From NCBI GenBank assembly GCA_946885915.1, contig CAMPHF010000001.1:349457-413456 (forward strand): a stretch of DNA of 64,000 nt. The letters run 5' to 3'. The notes beneath the pieces were generated by a model. The model saw nothing but the letters and a program-made list of their open reading frames with translations. It searched no databases and was not told the origin of the DNA. The stretch comes from an uncultured Idiomarina sp. GTDB taxonomy: Bacteria; Pseudomonadota; Gammaproteobacteria; Enterobacterales; Alteromonadaceae. Of the stretch, positions 1 to 9,254 are shown one piece after another. Position 1 is the first letter of the stretch. Every line of letters starts with the position of its first letter. Both the position numbers and the translations under genes were made by a program.

Positions 1-653
1 CTGGCCATAGTTTGGGTGAGTATTCAGCGTTGGTGGCTGCCGAAGCGCTGCAATTTACCGATGCGGTAAAGCTGGTTGCGGCTCGCGGTCAGTTCATGCA
101 AACCGCAGTGCCAGCTGGAACAGGTGCTATGGCCGCGGTAATAGGTTTAGCCGATGACAAGGTGGCTGCGGCCTGTGAACAAGCCGCAGAAGGGCAAGTT
201 GTTGCGCCGGTAAACTATAATTCACCGGGCCAAGTGGTTATTGCGGGTGATAAATTGGCGGTTGAGCGGGCGGCCGAAGCATGTCGGCAAGCAGGTGCAA
301 AACGGGTGCTACCATTACCAGTGAGTGTGCCATCCCATTGCGCTTTAATGCAGCCTGCAGCTGAACAATTGGCGGCGGCGTTAGCTGATGTCAGCATTCA
401 TTTGCCGACTATTCCGGTTATTCATAACGTCGACGTAAAAGCAGCGACGAGTGTTGAGGGAATTAGGAGCGCCTTGGTGAAGCAGCTTTATTCACCAGTA
501 CGTTGGACTGAGACCATAAGCTGGCTTGGTGAGCAGGGCGTAACGCAAGCTTTCGAAATAGGTCCGGGCAAAGTGCTAACGGGCTTAACCAAACGGATTG
601 TCGCTGACATGAGCTGTGAACCATTAAACACCGCAGCGGCGCTAAACGCATAA
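1..653 (+). CDS. fabD: Malonyl-CoA:ACP transacylase, 5' end cut off
   Basis: FabD moves malonyl groups from CoA to acyl carrier protein and so supplies the extender unit for type II fatty acid synthesis in the cytoplasm. The frame enters at base 3 with GHSLGEYSA, the nucleophile elbow that carries the active-site serine. The catalytic histidine lies in SVPSHCALM, about 110 residues further on. Roughly the first 90 residues of a family of about 310 lie outside the window. The stop is 8 bases before fabG, in the usual fabD-fabG-acpP-fabF order. Identity is secure; only the 5' end is missing. Confidence 0.96.
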   Translation, partial: GHSLGEYSALVAAEALQFTDAVKLVAARGQFMQTAVPAGTGAMAAVIGLADDKVAAACEQAAEGQVVAPVNYNSPGQVVIAGDKLAVERAAEACRQAGAKRVLPLPVSVPSHCALMQPAAEQLAAALADVSIHLPTIPVIHNVDVKAATSVEGIRSALVKQLYSPVRWTETISWLGEQGVTQAFEIGPGKVLTGLTKRIVADMSCEPLNTAAALNA

Positions 654-661
654 GGAAGAAG

Positions 662-1405
662 ATGATGATGTTTGATTTAACCGGACAAATTGCGCTCGTG
701 ACTGGTGCTAGTCGCGGCATTGGCCGCGCGATAGCTGAGCAGTTAGTAGCAGCAGGTGCAACCGTGGTCGGCACCGCTACCAGTGACCATGGCGCAGCAT
801 CTATTAGTGAATATCTGGGCGCAAATGGGCGCGGCGTAGCACTTGATGTGAATGACAACGACGCAATTGTGGCGTTACTGAAAAGCATCGATGAGCAATA
901 TGGCCAGCTTGATATTCTGATCAACAATGCGGGTATTACCAAAGACAATTTGCTAATGCGCATGAAGGATGAAGAATGGGACGCAGTCATGAACACCAAT
1001 CTCAAAGCGGTGTTCCATCTATGCAAGGCGGTGATGCGGGGGATGATGAAACGGCGCTACGGTCGGATCATCAATATTTCATCAGTAGTAGGCACCACTG
1101 GTAACCCAGGCCAGGCCAACTATTGTGCCGCCAAAGCTGGTTTAGTTGGGTTCAGTAAGTCATTAGCGAAGGAAGTCGCTGCCCGCGGTATTACCGTGAA
1201 TTGCGTGGCGCCTGGCTTTATTGATACTGATATGACAAAGGCGCTCACTGAGGAACAAAAAGAGAGCATTTTTGTCAACATACCAAGCGCTCGGTTGGGT
1301 CAACCTGAAGAAATTGCGGCGGCGGTTATTTTCCTCGCTAGCAAATCAGCAGCTTATGTAACCGGCGAAACCATTCATGTGAATGGCGGTATGGCGATGG
1401 TATAA
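662..1405 (+). CDS. fabG: 3-oxoacyl-ACP reductase
   Basis: FabG is the NADPH-dependent short-chain dehydrogenase that reduces 3-oxoacyl-ACP in each round of fatty acid elongation. The cofactor loop TGASRGIG is at residues 14-21 and NNAG at about 89-92. The catalytic serine is in NISS (about 140) and YCAAK (Tyr154, Lys158) completes the set. The 247-residue length is normal. Three ATG codons in a row begin the frame, and AGGAAG just upstream could serve any of them, so the start is uncertain by up to two residues. It is probably cotranscribed with fabD. Confidence 0.97.
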   Translation: MMMFDLTGQIALVTGASRGIGRAIAEQLVAAGATVVGTATSDHGAASISEYLGANGRGVALDVNDNDAIVALLKSIDEQYGQLDILINNAGITKDNLLMRMKDEEWDAVMNTNLKAVFHLCKAVMRGMMKRRYGRIINISSVVGTTGNPGQANYCAAKAGLVGFSKSLAKEVAARGITVNCVAPGFIDTDMTKALTEEQKESIFVNIPSARLGQPEEIAAAVIFLASKSAAYVTGETIHVNGGMAMV

Positions 1406-1535
1406 GCGATAAATTTAAACTGGCGGTACGACCTGTTCCGTAGTTTGGATTTTTTACTTTATTAATTGGGTTGGTTTCACTACACTAACGCCAAATTAGT
1501 GATGCAGACCTCTTAAATTAAGGGAATTATTAAAC

Positions 1536-1775
1536 ATGAGTACTATTGAAGAACGCGTTAAAAAAATCATCATTGAACAACTTGGTGTGAAAGAAGAAGA
1601 AGTGAAGCCAGAAGCATCTTTCGAGAACGATTTAGGTGCTGATTCACTTGATACCGTTGAGCTGGTGATGGCGCTTGAAGAAGAGTTTGAGACTGAGATC
1701 CCAGACGAAGAAGCTGAAAAAATCAAAACAGTTCAAGCTGCAATCGATTACGTGAGCAACCACTCTGAAGGTTAA
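1536..1775 (+). CDS. acpP: Acyl carrier protein
   Basis: AcpP is a small acidic protein that carries growing acyl chains on a 4'-phosphopantetheine arm. The attachment motif GADSLDT places the modified serine at residue 37. At 79 residues it has standard length, and it is rich in Glu and Asp as expected. AAGGGAA lies just upstream as a ribosome binding site. A 130-base gap after fabG and a strong terminator downstream suggest that acpP also has its own short transcript, which would fit its very high expression; this last point is inference. Confidence 0.98.
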   Translation: MSTIEERVKKIIIEQLGVKEEEVKPEASFENDLGADSLDTVELVMALEEEFETEIPDEEAEKIKTVQAAIDYVSNHSEG

Positions 1776-1800
1776 TCACTTACCGATTTAGGTGAGCTGA

Positions 1801-1827
1801 AGGCGGAATGAAAATTCCGCCTTTTTT
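1801..1827 (+). terminator. Intrinsic terminator after acpP
   Basis: Arms AGGCGGAAT and ATTCCGCCT form a 9-bp stem with a GAAA loop, followed by five T. It lies 25 bases after the acpP stop and separates acpP from fabF. Confidence 0.9.
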
Positions 1828-1933
1828 ATTGGGCGTCATTCAGTAAATATTTAGCTATTGTTGATCTTGATTAGCGCCAATGCGTAGAAATTGCGTAAAA
1901 TCAATTCAACATTATTTATAAGAGGGAATCGCT

Positions 1934-3172
1934 GTGGCAAAACGACGTGTAGTTGTCACTGGAATGGGGGCTCTTACCCCGTTAGGCACGGATGTGACGA
2001 GCACCTGGCGCCGCCTTTGCGCTGGTGAAAGTGGTATTCAAGCCATTACACACTTTGATACGACGCCATTTTCGACACGCTTTGCCGGGCTCGTAAATGG
2101 TTTTGACGCCAGCCAATATATTGACGCGAAAGACACCAAAAAGATGGATCTCTTTATTCAATACGGGATTGCGGCTGGCCTACAGGCGGTTGCCGATGCC
2201 AAGTTGACTATTACCCCAGAAAACGCGCATCGCGTTGGGGTGATGGTAAGTTCAGGTATTGGTGGGTTGGGGCTGATTGAAGAAAATCACAGTAAATTAT
2301 TAAGCGGTGGACCACGCCGGATGTCACCGTTTTTTGTGCCATCGACCATCATTAATATGATTTCTGGTCATCTATCAATGCAACTGGGCGCTACCGGACC
2401 GAATTTGGCGATTGTGACGGCCTGTACCACAGGTGTACATAATATTGGTCAAGCGGCGCGAATTATTGCTTATGGTGATGCCGATGTGATGCTCGCAGGC
2501 GGGGCGGAAAAAGCATCGACACCACTTGGACTAGGCGGGTTCGGCGCTGCACGCGCGTTGTCGACTCGAAATGATGACCCGCAAGCTGCGAGCCGTCCTT
2601 GGGATAAACAGCGTGATGGCTTTGTGTTGGGTGATGGGGCTGGGGTTATGGTACTGGAGTCGTATGAGCACGCGGTGGCACGCGGGGCGCATATTTACGC
2701 TGAATTGAGCGGCTTTGGTATGAGTGGCGATGCCTATCATATGACGGCACCGCCAGAGGACGGTCGCGGTGCGGCTATGGCTATGGATAATGCGCTGCGG
2801 GACGCCGATTTAACGGCCAAAGATGTGGGTTATATTAACGCTCACGGTACCTCTACGGCGGCCGGAGATATCGCTGAAACGCGGGCAATTAAACGCGTTT
2901 ACGGTTCAGATGCCGCCGATGTATTGGTCAGCTCAACTAAGTCAATGACAGGGCACTTGCTCGGCGCCGCCGGCGCTATTGAGGCAATTTTTACGGTTCT
3001 TGCCCTGCATCATCAAGTGGTGCCGCCGACGATTAACTTGACCGACCCAGACCTTGAATGTGATCTTGATTACGTGCCACATCAATGTCGTCACGTCACC
3101 TTGCAGGCAGCATTGTGTAATTCGTTTGGCTTTGGTGGCACCAATGGTTCGCTGTTGTTTAGCAGAGTGTAA
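1934..3172 (+). CDS. fabF: 3-oxoacyl-ACP synthase II
   Basis: FabF is the condensing enzyme that elongates acyl-ACP with malonyl-ACP, including the step to cis-vaccenate in organisms that use FabA. The thiolase-fold catalytic triad is visible: Cys164 in VTACTTG, His304 in NAHGTST and His341 in [12 protein letters not shown], with Lys336 beside it. The 412-residue length matches E. coli FabF. Ribosome binding site AGAGGG precedes the start. A terminator separates it from acpP, so it probably has its own promoter in the 158-base gap; no clear promoter was assigned there. Confidence 0.97.
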   Translation: MAKRRVVVTGMGALTPLGTDVTSTWRRLCAGESGIQAITHFDTTPFSTRFAGLVNGFDASQYIDAKDTKKMDLFIQYGIAAGLQAVADAKLTITPENAHRVGVMVSSGIGGLGLIEENHSKLLSGGPRRMSPFFVPSTIINMISGHLSMQLGATGPNLAIVTACTTGVHNIGQAARIIAYGDADVMLAGGAEKASTPLGLGGFGAARALSTRNDDPQAASRPWDKQRDGFVLGDGAGVMVLESYEHAVARGAHIYAELSGFGMSGDAYHMTAPPEDGRGAAMAMDNALRDADLTAKDVGYINAHGTSTAAGDIAETRAIKRVYGSDAADVLVSSTKSMTGHLLGAAGAIEAIFTVLALHHQVVPPTINLTDPDLECDLDYVPHQCRHVTLQAALCNSFGFGGTNGSLLFSRV

Positions 3173-3208
3173 TAGTGCACTTAGCGTAGCCTTTGTTTTG
3201 GGATAAGT

Positions 3209-4066
3209 ATGCAACCAACATTGTGGTGTAACGGTGCTTTACTGGAGTCAGCGCAGAGCCACGCGCTGGCTGCTGATCGGGGTCTGCAGTATGGCGACGG
3301 CCACTTTACCACGGTGCTGGTACGCCATCGGCAGCCCTTGTTTTGGTCCTATCATCTCGCGCGGCTGGCGCAAGCGTCACAGCGCTTAGGGTTACAGTCC
3401 CCCGATCCTGACCAACTAACAGACCAATTAAATGCGGCTATCGCACATGCTTATCAGCAATGGTCAGCCGAGCTTGAGCCCCCAGTTGAGGCTGACGCGG
3501 CAAGGCTGTTAGCCAAAATCATGGTGACCAGTGCGGGCGTTAGTCAGGGCTATGAGCGGCAAACTGACACGATTCAGGTGTGGTTTAAGTTACAGCTGTT
3601 AGCGCCTGAAACCCTAACCGATACCCCATTACAACTAGCGATTGCGGATTTACAACTCAGTCATCAGCCACAACTAGCGGGATTGAAAACGCTCAATCGA
3701 CTAGAGCAAGTCCTACTGGCAAAAGAGCGCCGCTGGCGTGGCGTGGACGAATTAGTGGTCTGTGATCAATATGGCCAAGTCTGCGAAGCCATCAGCAGCA
3801 ATATTTTTTGGTATGATGGCCAGCAGTGGTTTACGCCGGCGCTGGAAAGCTGCGGTATTGCCGGTGTGGCTCGGGCAGCGCTGATTGACTCCGGTGGTTT
3901 GGGTGAGGTGCAAGTGGGCCAGTTTGATGTGAGTGCGTTATTGCAGGCCGATAGCGTATTTTTATGTAACAGCGTGCGTGGTATTCGCGCGGTCGGACAA
4001 ATTGGTACCCAGCGCTTCGCAGGAGAGCAAAATATGCAGCAAATTCGGGAGCTATTGTGGCGTTGA
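3209..4066 (+). CDS. pabC: Aminodeoxychorismate lyase
   Basis: PabC is a PLP enzyme of fold type IV that splits 4-amino-4-deoxychorismate into p-aminobenzoate and pyruvate for folate synthesis. The PLP lysine is Lys160 in GLKTLNRLEQ. The N-terminal DRGLQYGDGHFTT is the typical family opening. At 285 residues it is slightly longer than E. coli PabC, because of a loop around residues 85-100. It overlaps the next gene, mltG, by 10 bases, as in many gammaproteobacteria where pabC follows fabF. Confidence 0.94.
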   Translation: MQPTLWCNGALLESAQSHALAADRGLQYGDGHFTTVLVRHRQPLFWSYHLARLAQASQRLGLQSPDPDQLTDQLNAAIAHAYQQWSAELEPPVEADAARLLAKIMVTSAGVSQGYERQTDTIQVWFKLQLLAPETLTDTPLQLAIADLQLSHQPQLAGLKTLNRLEQVLLAKERRWRGVDELVVCDQYGQVCEAISSNIFWYDGQQWFTPALESCGIAGVARAALIDSGGLGEVQVGQFDVSALLQADSVFLCNSVRGIRAVGQIGTQRFAGEQNMQQIRELLWR

Positions 4067-5067
4067 ATCGAAGACGATGGATACTGTCAGGATTAGCGCT
4101 AAGCGTTTTAGTGGTGATATTGGCGGGCTGGTACTTACAACAACTATGGCAACGCCCATTACAATTAGCCCCGCAGTTGCTGGAAGTAAAAAGCGGTAGT
4201 CACGCGCGCTCATTACTGCAGCAATTAAAGGCGTTAGGCGCCGACATTGACCCTCAACTAGCCTATTATCAACTACGAATTCGTGGCCGCGGCGACAGAT
4301 TACAGGCTGGCGTTTATGACATAGCTGAAGACTTATCGCTAGCCGACTTAGTTAATCGAATTGAATTAGGCCAGCAGCATTTGTTCCGCATTACCCTAGT
4401 TGAAGGACTAACCCTTGCTCAATGGCGTGCCCAACTAAAATCTGTGCCGCACTTAGACGCAAAGACCAGTGCATTAAGCGCAACGCAATTACATCAGTTA
4501 TTAGACCCTGAACAACGTTACCCAAGCCTTGAGGGGGCGTTGTTACCTGAAACATACAGCTATAAGGCAGGTACATCTGACTTGCAGATACTGCAAGATG
4601 CATTCGCTAAAATGCAACAAGAGCTTGAACAAGCATGGGCCGAACGAGATCGGGGGATACCAATAGAATCGCCTTACCACTTACTAATCATGGCTTCTAT
4701 TATCGAAAAAGAAACCGGCGTGGCCAGTGAACGAGGGCTAGTGAGCTCAGTGTTTATGAATCGTCTTCGAAGTGGAATGCGGTTACAATCAGATCCGACA
4801 ACTATTTATGGCATTGAGAATTTCGATGGCGATTTGACGCGTGCGCACTTACGCGAACAGACAGCTTATAATACCTATCGAATCGACGGTTTACCGCCAA
4901 CGCCTATCGCAATGCCGAGTGTGGCAAGTTTAAGAGCGGCAGCGCAACCTGCCGATTCGGAATACTATTATTTTGTCGCGAATGATAAAGGCGAACACAT
5001 ATTTTCCAAGACCCTAGCGGAACATAATCGGGCAGTGAATCGCTATCAACGCGGCCAAAAGCAATAA
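4057..5067 (+). CDS. mltG: Endolytic murein transglycosylase
   Basis: MltG (YceG) cuts nascent peptidoglycan strands inside the chain at the inner membrane and sets glycan length. A single N-terminal membrane segment (about residues 9-25) is followed by the YceG/LysM-like region. The active-site motif ASIIEKETGV has its catalytic Glu near 217. The start is a GTG inside the end of pabC, giving translational coupling. The 336-residue length is normal. It sits between pabC and tmk, the common order in this group. Confidence 0.95.
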   Translation: MALNRRRWILSGLALSVLVVILAGWYLQQLWQRPLQLAPQLLEVKSGSHARSLLQQLKALGADIDPQLAYYQLRIRGRGDRLQAGVYDIAEDLSLADLVNRIELGQQHLFRITLVEGLTLAQWRAQLKSVPHLDAKTSALSATQLHQLLDPEQRYPSLEGALLPETYSYKAGTSDLQILQDAFAKMQQELEQAWAERDRGIPIESPYHLLIMASIIEKETGVASERGLVSSVFMNRLRSGMRLQSDPTTIYGIENFDGDLTRAHLREQTAYNTYRIDGLPPTPIAMPSVASLRAAAQPADSEYYYFVANDKGEHIFSKTLAEHNRAVNRYQRGQKQ

Positions 5068-5084
5068 GTAAGGATAAATAACAG

Positions 5085-5711
5085 GTGCAACAGCTCGGTA
5101 AGTTTATTGCGATTGAAGGGCTCGAAGGGGCAGGCAAGAGTAGCGCAATCGCACACATTGTGCGGGTGATAGCCGCGACGGGGAAACCGGTCACCACGGT
5201 TCGTGAGCCGGGCGGTACCCCTTTTGCCGAAGCACTGCGCAGCCTGATCAAGCAAAACTGGCAAGAGCCTATTAGTGCCACCAGTGAATTGCTACTGATG
5301 TACGCTAGTCGGGTGCAATTGGTTGAACAGGTGATTAAGCCCGCGTTAGCCGTAGGCACCTGGGTGGTGGGTGATCGTCATGATTTATCGTCGCGGGCCT
5401 ACCAAGGCGGCGGACGCCAGCTTGGCGACAAAACACTGACAAGTTTGCGTGATCTTGTCATGCCTGGCTTTCATCCCGATTTAACCATTATCTTAGATGT
5501 CGAGCCGAGTCGTGGCTTAGAGCGTGCCCGGCAGCGTGGCGAATTGGACCGAATTGAGCGCGAAGACCTCGCTTTTTTCGAGCGAACCCGCGCGACTTAT
5601 TTACAGATTGCGGCGACTGAGCCGAATATGGTTGTGATTGATGCCAACCAGCCCTTAGATGAAGTAAGCGCCGCGCTTACCAAAGCTTTGCAGCAGGTGC
5701 TGAGCAGATGA
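5085..5711 (+). CDS. tmk: Thymidylate kinase
   Basis: Tmk phosphorylates dTMP to dTDP, the last step specific to dTTP synthesis. The P-loop GLEGAGKSS is at residues 12-20 and the substrate motif [16 protein letters not shown] near residue 97. The lid region contains [12 protein letters not shown]. It starts with GTG, preceded by AAGGATAA, and overlaps holB by 4 bases. The 208-residue length is typical. Confidence 0.97.
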   Translation: MQQLGKFIAIEGLEGAGKSSAIAHIVRVIAATGKPVTTVREPGGTPFAEALRSLIKQNWQEPISATSELLLMYASRVQLVEQVIKPALAVGTWVVGDRHDLSSRAYQGGGRQLGDKTLTSLRDLVMPGFHPDLTIILDVEPSRGLERARQRGELDRIEREDLAFFERTRATYLQIAATEPNMVVIDANQPLDEVSAALTKALQQVLSR

Positions 5712-6715
5712 AATATCCGTGGTTAACGCCATTGTGGCAGCAACTCACAACTGATATTGCGAAAGACAGATTCGCACATGCTCACTGTTTTGTGCACAGC
5801 GAGGATGCGGCGATGCCGCTATTTATCGAACGCTTGATCGCATTTTTGCTATGTCAACAGCCCACTAATCAGGCTTGTGGTCAATGTAAAAGTTGTTTGT
5901 TACAGCAAGCAGGTACCCATCCTGATTATATTAAATTAGGGCAGGCCGACCAGAATGTGATTGGTGTCGACGAGGTTCGGGCGCTGATCAGTCAGCTGGC
6001 GAATACCGCGAATCAAGGTGGCTTTAAAGTCGCCTATATTGAACGCGCTGACCGATTAAACCGTAATGCCGCTAATGCATTGCTGAAAACCCTGGAAGAG
6101 CCAGCGGCAAAAACGGTGTTAGTTGTTTCTGCGGAAGCACCGCAACGCTTATTACCAACCTTAAAAAGTCGGATGCGAATGCATCCATTACCTTCGTTCA
6201 GTGTGGCGGAATTGCAAGCGTGGTTAAGCACCCAAGCCGGGCAGCCAGTAACAACATTGACCACCGGCAACGCACTGACCGAGGCTGTTCTGCAGCGTTT
6301 CACGCAAGCGCCACTGCAAGCATTGCGCTTAATGCAAGGTGCAGCAGCCCCTACTCAAGCGTTACTCGATGAATTGTTTAAGGCACTGACGATAGGCCAA
6401 AGTGATTCGGCATCAGGGGGCTGGCCTACGCTCAATGATAAGGCCACAATTCCGCTCGCATTGGCGGCTACGCAACAATTGCTGGTAGACTTGGTCAGAA
6501 TTGCACAGGCACAACCTAGTGTTTATCTGCACGAAGATGCGGTTTTAGAAGCACGCGCTTATTTGCAGCGCATGTCGAGTAAGCAAGCCCCCGTGCATTA
6601 TTGGTACCAGCAATTGCAACGCGTACAGCAAATTGAACGGGCACTTGCTCAGCAAAGCGGGTTGAATGCAGGTTTGTTATTATCTCAAGTATGGATGGAG
6701 TGGCCACGAGTTTGA
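5708..6715 (+). CDS. holB: DNA polymerase III delta-prime subunit
   Basis: HolB is the delta-prime subunit of the clamp loader, a AAA+ protein that helps open and load the beta clamp. It keeps the zinc-binding cysteines (Cys49 and CGQCKSC at about 57-63) and the conserved [10 protein letters not shown] segment (about 123-132). The Walker A motif is degenerate, as usual for delta-prime. The gene overlaps tmk upstream and pilZ downstream, in the tmk-holB-pilZ-tatD order also known in Pseudomonas. Confidence 0.94.
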   Translation: MKYPWLTPLWQQLTTDIAKDRFAHAHCFVHSEDAAMPLFIERLIAFLLCQQPTNQACGQCKSCLLQQAGTHPDYIKLGQADQNVIGVDEVRALISQLANTANQGGFKVAYIERADRLNRNAANALLKTLEEPAAKTVLVVSAEAPQRLLPTLKSRMRMHPLPSFSVAELQAWLSTQAGQPVTTLTTGNALTEAVLQRFTQAPLQALRLMQGAAAPTQALLDELFKALTIGQSDSASGGWPTLNDKATIPLALAATQQLLVDLVRIAQAQPSVYLHEDAVLEARAYLQRMSSKQAPVHYWYQQLQRVQQIERALAQQSGLNAGLLLSQVWMEWPRV

Positions 6716-7047
6716 GTGAATTCAGTTTGGTTTATGAGAACGAAAAACAATTGGCCAAAGCCTATTTGTCATTCGTAAAAGATGGCGGCTTATTCGTTGA
6801 ACTCGGTGAGCGGCATCAACAATTTCGAATGGGTGATGAGGTCAGCCTGTCAGTGTTATTACCAAAAGATGAAACGCCGAGTTTGGTACGTGGCAAGGTT
6901 GTTTGGTTGTCGCCCCAACGCAGTAGTGTACATGGCGAGGCTGGCATTGGTGTGCAATTTGTTGGCGATAAAAGCCATTTAAGAAATCGTATTGAAACCG
7001 TACTCGGTCAATTGCTGCGCAGTGAAACCCCCACATCGACTATGTAG
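6691..7047 (+). CDS. pilZ: PilZ protein of type IV pilus biogenesis
   Basis: This is a small single-domain PilZ protein. The sequence FVKDGGLFVE, the GDEVSLSVLLP stretch and GIGVQFVGD match the founding PilZ of Pseudomonas. That protein is needed for pilus assembly and lacks the usual c-di-GMP RxxxR motif, and no such motif is evident here either. The holB-pilZ-tatD context is the same. Two starts are possible: ATG at 6691, or TTG at 6712, which overlaps the holB stop as TTGA and gives MSEFSLVY. The second fits family lengths slightly better. Confidence 0.88.
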   Translation: MDGVATSLSEFSLVYENEKQLAKAYLSFVKDGGLFVELGERHQQFRMGDEVSLSVLLPKDETPSLVRGKVVWLSPQRSSVHGEAGIGVQFVGDKSHLRNRIETVLGQLLRSETPTSTM

Positions 7048-7074
7048 TTTTGCGAACCCAGCTGTAGAGGATTT

Positions 7075-7845
7075 ATGTTTGTAGACTCCCACTGTCATTT
7101 GGACAAGATTACCGCTCAAGGCATTGAGCAAACCTTAGCTCAGGCGAGTGCAGCACAGGTTGAGCGCATGTTGTGCGTCAGTGTGACCTTGCCTGATTAC
7201 CGAGATATGCTCAAGCTAGTCGGCGAGCACCCACAAATTTCGGTATCTTGCGGTGTTCATCCACTTTATGTTGCCGAGCATGATTGTGATCACGCCGAAC
7301 TCGCTCAGCTAGCCGCTGATCCGCAAGTCGTTGCCATCGGTGAGACGGGACTGGATTATTACTATGATAAAGACAGCATTAGTAAACAGCAGCAAAGCTT
7401 TGCTTATCATGTTGAGCTATCTCATCAGTTAGATAAACCCTTGATCATTCACACCCGTGACGCAGAAGCCGACACTTTGGCTATTTTACGCAATGGTCAT
7501 GCGGAACAAGCGGGTGGGGTGCTGCACTGTTTTACTGAGCGTTATGAAATGGCCAAAATGGCCATTGATGAGCTCGATTTCTTTATCTCGATTTCCGGTA
7601 TTGCCTCGTTTGCCAATGCCAAAACCTTGCGTGAAACCGTTAAAAAGCTGCCTTTAGACAAACTTTTAATTGAAACCGATAGCCCTTGGTTAGCACCGGT
7701 TCCGCATCGAGGTAAAGAGAACCAACCCGCATATGTCCCACATGTGGCGCAGTGTATTGCGGATGTGAAGGGGATCTCGATCGAGGAGGTCGCACGCGTC
7801 ACCACGGCAAATTTTTATCGCTTGTTTAACCAGGTAAAAGTGTGA
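7075..7845 (+). CDS. TatD-family metal-dependent hydrolase
   Basis: This is a metal-dependent hydrolase of the TatD/YcfH group, TIM-barrel enzymes with DNase activity in tested members. Metal ligands are visible: HxH in DSHCHLD (residues 6 and 8), Glu90 in GETGLDYYYD, His in IIHTRDA, and Asp in LIETDSPWLAPVPHRG. The 256-residue length fits. In E. coli the matching gene, ycfH, follows holB. Ribosome binding site AGAGGA precedes the ATG. Confidence 0.93.
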   Translation: MFVDSHCHLDKITAQGIEQTLAQASAAQVERMLCVSVTLPDYRDMLKLVGEHPQISVSCGVHPLYVAEHDCDHAELAQLAADPQVVAIGETGLDYYYDKDSISKQQQSFAYHVELSHQLDKPLIIHTRDAEADTLAILRNGHAEQAGGVLHCFTERYEMAKMAIDELDFFISISGIASFANAKTLRETVKKLPLDKLLIETDSPWLAPVPHRGKENQPAYVPHVAQCIADVKGISIEEVARVTTANFYRLFNQVKV

Positions 7846-7960
7846 TCTGGTTGGGAAGAAGCTGTGCATAACCTGTCATCAGCCTGTGTGGTTCATTAAA
7901 AAAATCCATTAATTACAGTAATATAAAATTTTCGAAAAAAATTTAGCAATTGTTCAATTT

Positions 7961-7989
7961 TTGACTATTCTAAAAGATACCGCTGTAAT
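7961..7989 (+). promoter_or_regulatory. Sigma-70-like promoter of a possible small RNA
   Basis: TTGACT and TGTAAT are separated by exactly 17 bases, inside an AT-rich stretch, and point toward a gene-free segment that ends in a strong terminator. Confidence 0.6.
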
Positions 7990-7995
7990 TTGTGG

Positions 7996-8146
7996 ATAGT
8001 TGTTGGATCAGGTGAATGATCTATCTTCACGGTTTAAGGTAGTCGCCGCGACGCTATTCCAGCGAACAGAGTTAGCGCACGGCTCAATCCCTTTGAGCCA
8101 TTCCCCTATGCTCGGGACAATTCGGATTAGTCCCGAGCTTTTTTTT
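7996..8146 (+). ncRNA. Candidate small RNA between tatD and ansA
   Basis: No convincing gene lies in the 334 bases between tatD and ansA. The segment has a good promoter at its left, a 7-bp hairpin (GGCTCAA with TTGAGCC) and a 9-bp terminator stem followed by eight T. The transcript would be about 150 bases. A small stem GATCA/TGATC sits near its 5' end. No match to 6S, Spot 42, RyhB, tmRNA or 4.5S RNA was recognised. It could instead be the long 3' leader-like tail of the tatD message. Confidence 0.45.
8110..8146 (+). terminator. Strong intrinsic terminator
   Basis: Arms GCTCGGGAC and GTCCCGAGC enclose an 11-base loop and are followed by eight T on the plus strand. There is no T run on the other side, so it serves tatD or the candidate small RNA, not ansA. 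Confidence 0.92.
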
Positions 8147-8179
8147 GCTATGCCTTCCTGCAAATTCTACCGAGTGATC

Positions 8180-9193
8180 TTATGGTAGTGATAACTCGCC
8201 ACGTAAATCGGCCTGTAACAAGGCTAACCGTTGCTTATGCTCGAGAGGTTTTGATAATAGGTAGTGAAGCTTTGTCAGAGCCGCTTCGATAGTCATATCG
8301 GCACCGCTAATCACACCCGCTTCAGCTAACGCATTACCTGTGGCGTAGCCGCCCATATTGACGCGCCCACGAAAACATTGGGTACAGTTAAGAATAATAG
8401 TTTGTTGCGCAACGCCTGCACGCAGTACATCAAGTAAGCGTTTGTCTTGGGGGGCATTACCCACCCCGTAGCTTTGCATAATGATAGCGTCTACGGGTTG
8501 GGCAAGCATGGTGGCAAACAGCCTTGCGTCTATCCCCGGATAAAGCGTGATCACGCCAATGGTTTGTGGCGACACTCGGGTTAATTTAAGCGGTGCGTGC
8601 GCTGGAGCTTCAATCTTTCCCTCTACCACCTCAATTTGAATGCCAGCTTCAAGCAGGGCTGGAAAGTTGGGCGACGCAAACGCATCAAAGCCATTGGCAT
8701 CGGCCTTAGTCGCCCGATTGCCCCGAAATAAGGTGTTGTTGAAAAATAAACTAACTTCAGGGATTGGATAATTGGCGGCGATGTAGAGTGCGTTCAATAA
8801 GTTTGTTTGACCATCAGAACGCAGTGCTGCTAAGGGGATCTGAGAGCCGGTCACTATGACTGGCTTGCCCAAGTTTTCGAACATAAATGAGAGTGCTGAT
8901 GCGGTATAAGCCATGGTATCTGTACCATGCAAAACCACGAAGCCATCAAAGTCTTGATAGTTTTGCTGAATATCTTCAGCAATATGGAGCCAATCGGCGG
9001 GAGACATATCAGAGGAGTCCATGAGCGGTGCATATTCATGGATCACAAATTCGGGCATTTCCGCGCGGAAGAACTCCGGCATATTTTCTACGCATTCAGT
9101 TAAAAAGCCGGGCACGGGTATAAACCCTTGCGCCGACTTTTTCATACCTATGGTGCCACCTGTGTAGGCGACATAAATTCTCTTTTTGCTCAC
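8180..9193 (-). CDS. ansA: Type I (cytoplasmic) L-asparaginase
   Basis: It hydrolyses L-asparagine to aspartate and ammonia. The first active-site threonine is in TGGTIGM (about Thr14). The second set, HGTDTMAYTASAL, lies at about residues 89-101, and GSQIPLAALRSDGQTNL follows. There is no signal peptide, and the 337-residue length matches AnsA rather than the periplasmic AnsB. The gene is 61 bases downstream of sppA on the same strand, the order seen in E. coli (sppA-ansA). Confidence 0.95.
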   Translation of the reverse strand: MSKKRIYVAYTGGTIGMKKSAQGFIPVPGFLTECVENMPEFFRAEMPEFVIHEYAPLMDSSDMSPADWLHIAEDIQQNYQDFDGFVVLHGTDTMAYTASALSFMFENLGKPVIVTGSQIPLAALRSDGQTNLLNALYIAANYPIPEVSLFFNNTLFRGNRATKADANGFDAFASPNFPALLEAGIQIEVVEGKIEAPAHAPLKLTRVSPQTIGVITLYPGIDARLFATMLAQPVDAIIMQSYGVGNAPQDKRLLDVLRAGVAQQTIILNCTQCFRGRVNMGGYATGNALAEAGVISGADMTIEAALTKLHYLLSKPLEHKQRLALLQADLRGELSLP

Positions 9194-9254
9194 GGCTTAC
9201 TGCATCCTATATTTATCGTTTGCAGAAAGCCGTGTTATAGCACTAATTTACTGA

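Noticed and set aside
7863..7999. Possible replication origin: TGTGCATAA and TGTGGATAG look like DnaA boxes around AT-rich DNA
   Set aside because: Only two boxes, one imperfect, and the window contains dif, so the main origin should be far away.
8000..8188. 62-codon open frame after tatD
   Set aside because: TTG start, no ribosome binding site, and it reads through a strong terminator into the end of ansA.
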